NCBI GenBank assembly: GCA_902792435.1
Contig: CADAZN010000038.1
Coordinates: forward strand, 1-33,551
Direction: 5' to 3'
Length of the DNA stretch: 33,551 nucleotides
Source of the DNA: an uncultured Bacteroidales bacterium
Lineage (GTDB): Bacteria > Bacteroidota > Bacteroidia > Bacteroidales > Muribaculaceae
Shown: piece by piece, positions 18,429-25,366 of the stretch
Layout: the number at the start of each line of letters is the position of its first letter
Numbering within the stretch: position 1 is the stretch's first letter
Translations under genes and position numbers: made by a program
Notes under the pieces: model-generated
What the model was told of the DNA's origin: nothing
Seen by the model: only the letters and a program-made list of their open reading frames with translations
The model's database searches: none

Positions 18429-19967
18429 ATGAAAAAAATATTACTTTCTCTCATTGCCTTATTACCGTGTGTGGCTTTGTTCACATCTTGTGAAGATGAT
18501 ATTGGCAAGCGCCAAGCAGTCTTCACCGCCACAATGCCAGCCGATGACTTGTCATCCACACGGCCTGGCAGCATAATAAATGGCGTGCCAGCGGCTGATG
18601 GTTTCAATCTGAATGCCCAGTGGAAAGAGGGCGACAAGATACAGATTTTTGTCCGTCAAGACGGAAAAGTGTATCAGGCTGAGAGCCCGTCCACTGTTTC
18701 TGACATAAGCAGCGATGGCAAGACTTGTTCTTTTGAGATTGTGTTGCCAAAGTCGGTCAACCGTGATAAGGACTACGAGATTATAGGCGTGACTGGGGTG
18801 GAAGCCTGTATCGATGGAGACGATATTATCGCCACTTGCGCCCTCACGCGATTGGGCATTGACAGCAACGACGCACCGTTGCTGCCAATGTGGTTCACAA
18901 CCAAGAAGGGCAGCAACCAAGCAAAGTTCCGTCACCTGTGCGCCTACGAGGTTCTCTATGTGTATAACAGTTCTGAGTCAAGTATCACGTTTAAGCACAG
19001 AGGATTTGAGGTGATGACTCCCTGGTACAAGTACAGCGATAAAATCTCGCTTACTGGCAATTATATTTCGGCTGTTCAAGGTGATCAAACTGATGCCGAG
19101 AGCAGTGTAATCACTATACCTGCCAGCATGACGGGCACGATAGTGTCATGGTATATTCCTGCCGATAATAAAATTGGTGGCACATCCGAAGCCACAATCA
19201 ACAATGCGAAGCTAAAAGCCGTTGTCAATGGTACAGCTGTAACCACAATCGACGCATTGAGTTCAGCAAAAACTCTAGTGCGTGGCAATGCCTATTATAT
19301 GGAAGCCAATTGGGATGGCTCGACGCTGTATTTCTCTAATGAGTTCTGCCCCGATGGAAACCATCCGCATGCGATTGACCTTGGCCTTCCATCGGGAACA
19401 AAGTGGGCATGCTGCAATGTTGGAACCAATACCCCTGCAGGATGTGGAGACTATTTTGCCTGGGGCGAAACCGCTCCCAAGTCGGCATATACAAAATACA
19501 GCTACAAGTGGTTCATCGGTGGTGACAACCATAATATCTCAAAATACTGCGGTAGCAGTGATTACGGCACTGTCGACGGTAGAATCGAACTCGAATTGGA
19601 AGATGATGCCGCCTACGTGAACTGGGGCACGCAGTGGCGAATGCCATCTTTGACTCAGCTTTACGAATTGTTTAACAACTGCACAAGTGAGTGGACAATA
19701 GTAAATGGCATGGGTGGATATCTTTTCAAGAGCAAAACAAACGACAAGGCGATTTTCTTTCCTGCTGTCGGTTGGGTCTATAATGGGATTCAGGGATTAG
19801 GAGAAGATGGCGAGTATTGGTTACGCACTTATTCTTATGATTATTGGCCTCACCAAGCTCATATCCTGGGCTTCCGTAATGGTGATAGTCTTACGAGTAT
19901 GCTTACGGCTGCATATTATGCCCGACAATATGGTGCAAACGTTCGTGCAGTGTATGTTGGACAATAA
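18429..19967 (+). CDS. Fimbrillin-like surface lipoprotein with Fib_succ_major-type C-terminal domain
   Basis: 512 residues. The lipoprotein signal has a lipobox LFTSC with the acylated Cys21, followed by EDD, an acidic run like the Bacteroidota lipoprotein export signal, so surface exposure is likely. Residues about 30-300 resemble fimbrillin-family/Mfa-like proteins (FTATMPADDLSSTRP, WKEGDKIQIFVRQDG). Residues about 312-512 have the AIDLGLPSGTKWACCNVG, GDYFAWGETAPKSAYTKY and WLRTYSYDYW motifs of the Fibrobacter succinogenes major paralogous domain, ending NVRAVYVGQ. It is probably a surface adhesin. The next gene starts 34 bases downstream on the same strand with no terminator between them, so the two are probably one operon. 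A decayed relative of its C-terminus lies at about 20768-20900. Confidence 0.8.
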   Translation: MKKILLSLIALLPCVALFTSCEDDIGKRQAVFTATMPADDLSSTRPGSIINGVPAADGFNLNAQWKEGDKIQIFVRQDGKVYQAESPSTVSDISSDGKTCSFEIVLPKSVNRDKDYEIIGVTGVEACIDGDDIIATCALTRLGIDSNDAPLLPMWFTTKKGSNQAKFRHLCAYEVLYVYNSSESSITFKHRGFEVMTPWYKYSDKISLTGNYISAVQGDQTDAESSVITIPASMTGTIVSWYIPADNKIGGTSEATINNAKLKAVVNGTAVTTIDALSSAKTLVRGNAYYMEANWDGSTLYFSNEFCPDGNHPHAIDLGLPSGTKWACCNVGTNTPAGCGDYFAWGETAPKSAYTKYSYKWFIGGDNHNISKYCGSSDYGTVDGRIELELEDDAAYVNWGTQWRMPSLTQLYELFNNCTSEWTIVNGMGGYLFKSKTNDKAIFFPAVGWVYNGIQGLGEDGEYWLRTYSYDYWPHQAHILGFRNGDSLTSMLTAAYYARQYGANVRAVYVGQ

Positions 19968-20001
19968 TTAGATTATTTATTAACAGATTAATAATTGAGT
20001 T

Positions 20002-20661
20002 ATGAAAAAGATAATCTCCATTTTCTTAATTGGTGCATTTGCGCTGTGCGGTGCACCACGAATATTTGCGCAATATTTTGATTCAAAGCGCGAAAACTAT
20101 CCAGTGCAAGTTGTGGAGGAAGAACCCAATAACGAGTTGGCATTGGGATATGGCGCACCCATTAACACGTCAAAATATTTTGACCTCCTGAGTGTGTTAT
20201 ATTACAGCGAATACAATAAGAGGAGCATCGCCGGACCTATATCCATCGAGTATTTCCACTACGTTACCCCCACGATAGGGATTGGAGCAGTAGCTGTTTA
20301 CAATCTCAGTGGCATTACTTATTACTATGGCGATGACACAAACTCTGAGAAAGTGATCTCCGCCACAAGCAACATCAGCTGGATTACTCTATTGCCTGCA
20401 ATTAAGTTTAGATGGCTAAGAAAGGAGCATGTGGGTATCTATTCAAAACTCAGCTTTGGCGCCACCTACGGTGTGGAAGTCATAACGAAGAAACTCCCTT
20501 CTGAGGTGGTGAAGATCAAGAAGCATTGCTATGCCTTATTCCCCAATTTCCATGCGTCGCTGGTGGGAGTGGAGGCTGGCAGTAGAAATATTCGAGCCTT
20601 TGCCGAACTGGGCTTCGGTGAGCAGGGAATAATTAACGGCGGGGTGAGATACAGGTTCTAA
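20002..20661 (+). CDS. Small outer-membrane beta-barrel protein
   Basis: 219 residues. Signal peptide MKKIISIFLIGAFALCGAPRIFA, then alternating hydrophobic/polar strands rich in Tyr and Gly (LGYGAPINTSKYFDLLSVLYY, IGAVAVYNLSGITYYYG, GIYSKLSFGATYGVEV). It ends GGVRYRF, and a terminal Phe is the usual outer-membrane insertion signal. The length suits an eight-stranded barrel. No specific family is recognised. It lies directly downstream of the surface lipoprotein gene and ahead of a strong terminator, so it may help that lipoprotein's display or be an unrelated porin-like protein. Confidence 0.7.
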   Translation: MKKIISIFLIGAFALCGAPRIFAQYFDSKRENYPVQVVEEEPNNELALGYGAPINTSKYFDLLSVLYYSEYNKRSIAGPISIEYFHYVTPTIGIGAVAVYNLSGITYYYGDDTNSEKVISATSNISWITLLPAIKFRWLRKEHVGIYSKLSFGATYGVEVITKKLPSEVVKIKKHCYALFPNFHASLVGVEAGSRNIRAFAELGFGEQGIINGGVRYRF

Positions 20662-20767
20662 GTTGCAGACTGAGTTATATCAAACAACTTTCACAACATA
20701 TTAACAACACAAACAACAATAAAAAGCTGTGAATGTTGCAGCCTTGTTGTTCTGATTGTTTTATTTA

Positions 20768-20900
20768 AATTGTTTCTTCCCTGCCGATGGTTATTTTACC
20801 GTGAGTGGCTTTTCTTTATGGTGAAATGGGTTGGCTTAGAGTAAGCACTTTCGGTCGACATTTCGGTAGTACTGTCCGTGCTGTGTATGTTGAACAATAG
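20768..20900 (+). pseudogene. Decayed C-terminal remnant of a Fib_succ_major-type domain
   Basis: In one frame 20774-20821 reads FFPADGYFTVSGFSLW, matching IFFPAVGWVYNG in the lipoprotein at 18429. In the next frame 20817-20900 reads YGEMGWLRVSTFGRHFGSTVRAVYVEQ (27 residues in two parts: YGEMGWLRVS and TFGRHFGSTVRAVYVEQ) and a stop, matching GEDGEYWLRT and ARQYGANVRAVYVGQ. So a frameshift and an internal deletion separate the two matches, and no start is present. It is a relic of a paralogue or of a recombined 3' end. Confidence 0.65.
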
Positions 20901-20951
20901 TAGATTCATCAAAGAGACGACCTATTGAAGACAATACCACAATATAAAAAC

Positions 20952-20984
20952 ACCGCAAGAAAAAGAACTCTTGCGGTATTTTTT
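20952..20984 (+). terminator. Rho-independent terminator after the lipoprotein/barrel operon
   Basis: ACCGCAAGA (20952-20960) and TCTTGCGGT (20969-20977) form a 9-bp stem followed by ATTTTTT. It lies about 290 bases after the barrel gene and just past the decayed remnant, so it probably belonged to the lost gene and now ends the operon. Confidence 0.85.
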
Positions 20985-21152
20985 AATGTTGTCTCGCCAC
21001 CCCACCATCCACTACCTTTGCGCACCCACGTACCTTAATTATTTATCACCACCATGAAAACCAGAAAGTTGTTTTATTTGTTATCAAGTTGTTCTCGTTG
21101 TTTGATTCAACCGAGCCAATGGGGATGTCTTTGCCTGAAAAAAGTTGACTCA
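20985..21152. other. Intergenic stretch with no supported gene
   Basis: Overlapping short frames exist on both strands, but none has a credible domain, promoter or start. I see nothing functional here beyond its position between the terminator and the repeat arrays. Confidence 0.6.
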
Positions 21153-21279
21153 CTGTCCCATTTGTCCCACGCGCCCCATCTGCCCCATCTGCCCCACGCG
21201 CCCCCACCGAACCAACTGAACCAACCGATTCCACTGATTCCACCGATTCCAGCGATTCCACTGATTCCAGCGATTCCAT
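21153..21279. repeat. 9-bp periodic degenerate repeat array A
   Basis: Fourteen consecutive units, thirteen of exactly 9 bases and one of 10, drift in sequence while keeping the period: (T/C)TG(T/C)CCCA(T/C), then CGAACCAAC/TGAACCAAC, then CGATTCCAC/CGATTCCAG, ending CGATTCCATGC. Translated, it gives only tripeptide low-complexity strings on both strands, so it is treated as non-coding. Confidence 0.85.
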
Positions 21280-21292
21280 GCACAGCGACATC

Positions 21293-21383
21293 TTAGCGCG
21301 CCAGCGCAAAAATAAATTTTAGTGCCGTAGGCACCACACTACCAATCTTAGCCCGAAGGGCAACAATCTTTAGCGCGCAGCGC
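21293..21383. repeat. Four TTA-prefixed mini-hairpins
   Basis: Each unit is TTA followed by a short perfect stem and a tiny loop: GCGC-GCCA-GCGC (21296-21307), GTGCC-GTA-GGCAC (21322-21334), GCCC-GAA-GGGC (21351-21361) and GCGC-GCA-GCGC (21373-21383). The stems differ in sequence but stay paired. Three of the four loops are GNA. Spacing is 22-29 bases start to start. The pattern resembles REP elements, where a conserved tetranucleotide precedes a hairpin. Confidence 0.75.
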
Positions 21384-21454
21384 GGCCCCACCGAACCCAC
21401 TGAACCAACCGAACCAACCGAACCAACCGAACCAGCTGAACCAACCGATTCCAT
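21384..21454. repeat. 9-bp periodic degenerate repeat array B
   Basis: Starts GGCCCCAC, then CGAACCCAC, TGAACCAAC, CGAACCAAC twice, CGAACCAGC, TGAACCAAC and CGATTCCAT, all at a 9-base step. It repeats the order of motif types seen in array A and ends in the same CGATTCCAT unit, so A and B look like copies flanking the hairpin cluster. Confidence 0.85.
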
Positions 21455-21490
21455 ACAAAAAATTAAAGCGCTTCAATGAGCGCTTTAATT
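21455..21490 (-). terminator. Terminator of the dockerin gene 21518-23203
   Basis: An 11-bp perfect stem, AATTAAAGCGC (21461-21471) / GCGCTTTAATT (21480-21490), reads on the minus strand into AATTTTTTG. Confidence 0.85.
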
Positions 21491-21517
21491 AAACCATATG
21501 ATAACTAAGAGCAATTC

Positions 21518-23203
21518 TTATTTTGCTCCGAGCAGGGTGTTATAAACAACTGTGATGTCAACTGTGGTTATCACGCCGTCGCCATCTTGGTCGCCATAAG
21601 TCATACCCTCGGTATCGCCATTGAGGAGGTAGTTGTAGAGGATTGTGATATCAACTGTGTTAACCTCGCCGTCGCCGTTCACGTCGCCAACAACGGGATT
21701 AACGCTTGGGTCATCGTCATCCTCGAGGAACACGGGCCATGGTGAAAGAGAGTAGTCGATTCTGTTAGACCATTCACTCTCAAGGCCACCAAAGTAAACA
21801 GATTTCACATCATATGACCAGTAGTCATAACCATTGAAGTGTGTGATGCCATCAACATTGGTGGTGAAAGAGAATGTGTTGTCGGTGATTTTGCTAACGT
21901 AAGTAGTGTCTTCGTCCCACGCCGGAGTCACATACTTGGAACCCTCGCTGTAATCGCCATAATAAAGCTTGAAATCGGTCATGATTACGCGATGATCTTC
22001 CTCTTCGCCTCCATCATTTGGATTATACCAATAAGTGTTCTTGAATGTGAAGAATGCCTGGTTGTTGTCTAAGTAGTCGGGGAATGGTCTTTCAATCATA
22101 AAAGTGTAAAACTTCTCCTCGCCCGAAATCTCAAAGGCTTGAGTATATTGTCCCATCGACACCAGCAACTCGCCACTTTCTACACCTGCAGCAGGTTTTG
22201 CCTTGAACTTAAGGGTGTATTTCCTGAGGTGTCCTGGAATTCTGATGCCCTCAATTGGAGTCACAACCGAACCATTATTCTTAATCAAGATACCACCATC
22301 AGCACCCTCGATGTCAACACCAGTCCAACCGGCATTGTCGGTGTAAGCATCAAGCAGCTCGTAATTGTTAAGGGCTAAGCCATCGGTGAAATTAGAGAAT
22401 TTCTCGCGATAAATCAAGCCTTTCAATGGGGCTGGATAAGTGCGCAGAGTATAGTTCTTGGCACCTGGACAAGCGCTCCACGACATTGTAACATGTTCCA
22501 CTTCTATTTCGGTGGCGTCGTAAGCTACAGGAGGAACAACCTCTCCATCAAACTCGCCTGGAGTCTTGAATGCTATCTCATAGAGATAAGAGTAAGAGTT
22601 AGAAATCACAATCTTGTAAATCTTCTCGGGGTCGAGCTCATTAGAGGTCATCACCTCGGCACCAATATTTTGGTTAGTCAAGGTTTCGATAGGTGTAGTT
22701 CCTTCGGTGATTGTGCCGTCGGGATTCTGTTCACACTCATAAATCTCCATCTTGAAGATATAGTAAGAAGCGTTACTGCGATGATAAGCATATTGCTTGA
22801 CTTGTGTACAGAAAGTCACGTAGAAAGTCTGTGTCTTTGTGGGCTGCTTGTATTTTACCGAATAAGCAGCGTTGTCGCCAAAGTAAGCGCTTGGGCCGGG
22901 GAAGATGTCGGTAGCGGTCCACGCGTTGGTGTACTGCGTGTCAGTGTCGGCATCGGTCATGGTGTTCTCAAACCAGTTTTGAGTAGCGTCGGTCTTCATC
23001 ACACCATAGTTTGACACTGTGAGCCAATAGCCACTGCCCTGCTGGGTGTACTGGTAAATGCTCTGCATGCCATCTACAGTGGCGCCAGCCTCGTCGATGG
23101 TGGCATACTTAGTGATGTTAAGATAGGGGTCACTAGCAGTGCCAACGGCCATCAATGGCAGCGCAACCACCATGACGGTCAATAGGGATAATAACTTCTT
23201 CAT
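21518..23203 (-). CDS. Peptidase-less TIDEAG/FN3/dockerin protein
   Basis: 561 residues from the ATG at 23203. An in-frame extension to 23293 is rejected because it precedes the signal peptide MKKLLSLLTVMVVALPLMA and overlaps the promoter. The mature protein begins straight at the TIDEAG module (about 21-216: GTASDPYLNITKYATIDEAG, GYWLTVSNYGVMKTD, YVTFCTQVKQYAYHRSN). Next is an FN3 domain split by an inserted domain (insert about 257-425), then an acidic linker (EDDDDP) and a dockerin (about 504-560; DVNGDGEVNTVD, DQDGDGVITTVD). It is a paralogue of 23403-25166. No catalytic motif is visible. It looks like a peptidase chassis without its head, so a binding or competing role is inferred. The module itself is not one I can name. 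Confidence 0.85.
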   Translation of the reverse strand: MKKLLSLLTVMVVALPLMAVGTASDPYLNITKYATIDEAGATVDGMQSIYQYTQQGSGYWLTVSNYGVMKTDATQNWFENTMTDADTDTQYTNAWTATDIFPGPSAYFGDNAAYSVKYKQPTKTQTFYVTFCTQVKQYAYHRSNASYYIFKMEIYECEQNPDGTITEGTTPIETLTNQNIGAEVMTSNELDPEKIYKIVISNSYSYLYEIAFKTPGEFDGEVVPPVAYDATEIEVEHVTMSWSACPGAKNYTLRTYPAPLKGLIYREKFSNFTDGLALNNYELLDAYTDNAGWTGVDIEGADGGILIKNNGSVVTPIEGIRIPGHLRKYTLKFKAKPAAGVESGELLVSMGQYTQAFEISGEEKFYTFMIERPFPDYLDNNQAFFTFKNTYWYNPNDGGEEEDHRVIMTDFKLYYGDYSEGSKYVTPAWDEDTTYVSKITDNTFSFTTNVDGITHFNGYDYWSYDVKSVYFGGLESEWSNRIDYSLSPWPVFLEDDDDPSVNPVVGDVNGDGEVNTVDITILYNYLLNGDTEGMTYGDQDGDGVITTVDITVVYNTLLGAK

Positions 23204-23262
23204 AAAAGTGGGAATTTGAATTGTTAATATAGTTGTTTTATGTTTTTCATTTAAAAATCCGT

Positions 23263-23294
23263 CAAAGATAACAATAATTATGGTAATATGCAAA
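23263..23294 (-). promoter_or_regulatory. Promoter of the dockerin gene 21518-23203
   Basis: Minus strand TTTG (23294-23291), N20, TATCTTTG (23270-23263), followed by ACGGATTTTT. The spacer starts CATATTACCATA, as in the next gene's promoter. Confidence 0.7.
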
Positions 23295-23340
23295 AAAGAT
23301 GAATTTTTTCACGTAATTCGCTTTAAAAAAGATAAGTAAA

Positions 23341-23375
23341 TGTAAAAATGGGTGCGCCAGAATTCCGGCGCACCC
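23341..23375 (-). terminator. Terminator of the dockerin gene 23403-25166
   Basis: A 9-bp stem, GGGTGCGCC (23350-23358) / GGCGCACCC (23367-23375), is followed on the minus strand by ATTTTTACA. Confidence 0.8.
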
Positions 23376-23402
23376 ACTCTATGTGTTGTTCAGTGTTTTT
23401 AG

Positions 23403-25166
23403 TTATTGTTGCACTCCGAGCAAGGCGTTATATACCACTGTGATATCGACTGTAGTAATGGAACCGTCTTTGTTCTGGTCGCCGTTAACCATGCCCTCGG
23501 TTTCTCCATTGAGGAGGTAGTTGTAGAGGATAGTGATATCCACTGTGTTGACCTCGCCGTCGCCGTTCACGTCGCCAGCAATACCCACAGGATCGTCGTC
23601 GTCGACATCCTCAAGGAAATCGGGCCATGGCGTTAACCAGATAGGAATCTGGTTAGACCATTCGCTCTTGATGCCACCATAATATACTGCCTGAACATCA
23701 TAGTAATAGTAGGCGTAGTCCATGATTCCAATAGACATATCAATTTGTTCATTGCCTTCCTCATTTATATACTTGCCAAACCTGAAGCTGGTGCTGTCGC
23801 TTGGAATGTTGTTGACAAAAGTGGTGTCACCACTCCAGGCAGGAACGATGTACTTGGGAGAATTCACGTTCTGTGGCTCGCTGTAATCGCCGAAGTAAAC
23901 CTTGAAATCGGTTATAACAACGCGGTTGTTGCCTGGCTCATAGGTCGTGTTCTGGAATAAACCGCCTATAAACAAACGTGAAAAATAGTCGGGATATTCC
24001 CTGTCTACTACAACTGTGTACCATTTCTCCTCAGGGCCTAAATCTACATTGAGATTTGTGTTGCCGTTGGCGAAAAGGAGCTTGCAGTTGGTGTCACCAT
24101 CGTAGGCTTTTGCCTTGAATTTAATTGTGAATTTCTTCACGAAGCGATAGATACTCACATCAGCCTCCGAACCCGAGAAAGTAAGTTGGCCTCCATTGTT
24201 GATCACGATTCCGCCATCGGCACCTTGCAGGCCGTAACCCGACCAACCATTGTGGTCGGGATAGCCGTCTAAATCTTGAAAGTCAACGCTGTCGGCTTCA
24301 AATACATCATTAGCGGTGATATTGGAGAATTTGTCTCGGAAGATAAGACCCTCGGGCTGAATTGGATAAACCCTCAAATTGTAACTCTTGACGCCTGGGC
24401 AAGCGCTCCAATGGCAAGTGAAGGCCTCACAAAGAATATTGCTGGTGTCATAAACTTGATGATAGGTTAAATCAGTTACGTCATAAGCTACAGGAGCAGT
24501 TATCTCGCCATCAAACGCACCTGGAGTCTTGAAACCTATCTCATAGAGATAAGAATAAGAGTTAGAGATTACCACCTTATAAATCTTCTCGGGGTCGAGC
24601 TCACTCGAGGTCATCACCTCGGCACCGATAGTTTGGTTAGTCACGGTCTCGATGGGAGTGGTTCCTTCGGTGAGTGTGCCGTCGGCGTTCTGCTCGCACT
24701 CAAAAATCTCCATTTTCAAAACATAGTAATTTGAGTTGCTGCGATGGTAGGCATATTGCTTGACTTGGGTGCAGAAAGTCACATAGAAGGTCTGTGTCTT
24801 TGTGGGCTGCTTGTATTTTACCGAATAGGCAGCGTTGTCGCCAAAGTAGGCGCTTGGACCGGGGAAGATGTCGGTAGCGGTCCACGCGTTAGTGTACTGG
24901 GAGCCGGTGTCGCCATCGGTCGTGGTGCTCTCAAACCAGTTCTGTGCCGCATCGGTCTTCATCACGCCATAGTTTGACACTGTGAGCCAATAGCCGCCAC
25001 CATCTTGGGTGTACTTGTAAATGCTCTGCATGCCATCTACAGTGGCGCCAGCCTGATCTATAGTGGCATAATTGGTTATGTTAAGATAGGGGTCATTGGC
25101 AGTGCCCGCAGCCATCAATGGCAGTGCAACCGCCATGACAATTAAAAGGGATAATAATTTCTTCAT
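23403..25166 (-). CDS. Peptidase-less TIDEAG/FN3/dockerin protein, tandem paralogue
   Basis: 587 residues, signal peptide MKKLLSLLIVMAVALPLMA, then directly the TIDEAG module (NITNYATIDQAGATVDGM, GYWLTVSNYGVMKTD). A split FN3 follows, with an insert of about 150 residues containing KFTIKFKAKAYDGDTNCKLL, which is related to the FKAKAFNNDTNC insert of the C10 and S8 proteins. An acidic linker (EDVDDDDP) and a dockerin (DVNGDGEVNTVD, DQNKDGSITTVD) end it. It shares long stretches with 21518-23203, so it is a tandem duplicate, but the insert regions have diverged more than the TIDEAG and dockerin parts. It has its own promoter and terminator. The function is probably binding rather than catalysis. 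Confidence 0.85.
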   Translation of the reverse strand: MKKLLSLLIVMAVALPLMAAGTANDPYLNITNYATIDQAGATVDGMQSIYKYTQDGGGYWLTVSNYGVMKTDAAQNWFESTTTDGDTGSQYTNAWTATDIFPGPSAYFGDNAAYSVKYKQPTKTQTFYVTFCTQVKQYAYHRSNSNYYVLKMEIFECEQNADGTLTEGTTPIETVTNQTIGAEVMTSSELDPEKIYKVVISNSYSYLYEIGFKTPGAFDGEITAPVAYDVTDLTYHQVYDTSNILCEAFTCHWSACPGVKSYNLRVYPIQPEGLIFRDKFSNITANDVFEADSVDFQDLDGYPDHNGWSGYGLQGADGGIVINNGGQLTFSGSEADVSIYRFVKKFTIKFKAKAYDGDTNCKLLFANGNTNLNVDLGPEEKWYTVVVDREYPDYFSRLFIGGLFQNTTYEPGNNRVVITDFKVYFGDYSEPQNVNSPKYIVPAWSGDTTFVNNIPSDSTSFRFGKYINEEGNEQIDMSIGIMDYAYYYYDVQAVYYGGIKSEWSNQIPIWLTPWPDFLEDVDDDDPVGIAGDVNGDGEVNTVDITILYNYLLNGETEGMVNGDQNKDGSITTVDITVVYNALLGVQQ

Positions 25167-25227
25167 AATAGAGAGAATTTGAAATATTAATTAGTTATTT
25201 ATTTTTCGGTATTATACAAATAGCCGT

Positions 25228-25259
25228 CAAAGTTACCAAAAAATATGGTAATATGCAAA
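25228..25259 (-). promoter_or_regulatory. Promoter of the dockerin gene 23403-25166
   Basis: Minus strand TTTG (25259-25256), N20, TAACTTTG (25235-25228), followed by ACGGCTATTTG. This is the best match in the window to the Bacteroidota consensus. Confidence 0.75.
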
Positions 25260-25304
25260 AAAGAAGGATTTTTTTACAAGAATCTCTTTAAAAACCTTAG
25301 TTTA

Positions 25305-25348
25305 AGACAAAAGCAAAGAGCCGCCCCAAGACTCTGGAGCGGCTCTTT
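25305..25348 (-). terminator. Terminator of the C10 gene 25367-28717
   Basis: A 10-bp stem, AAAGAGCCGC (25315-25324) / GCGGCTCTTT (25339-25348), is followed on the minus strand by GCTTTTGTCTT. Confidence 0.8.
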
Positions 25349-25366
25349 TATATCGCTAAGAAATTC

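Noticed and set aside
21046-21309. Minus-strand frame of 87 codons with SVE/GAD tripeptide repeats, collagen-like at first sight
   Set aside because: The tripeptide pattern follows from the 9-bp DNA period; array B has the same repeats without an open gene, and no promoter or credible N-terminus is seen.
21153-21454. CRISPR array
   Set aside because: Units are contiguous 9-mers with no spacers of uniform length, and no cas genes are nearby.
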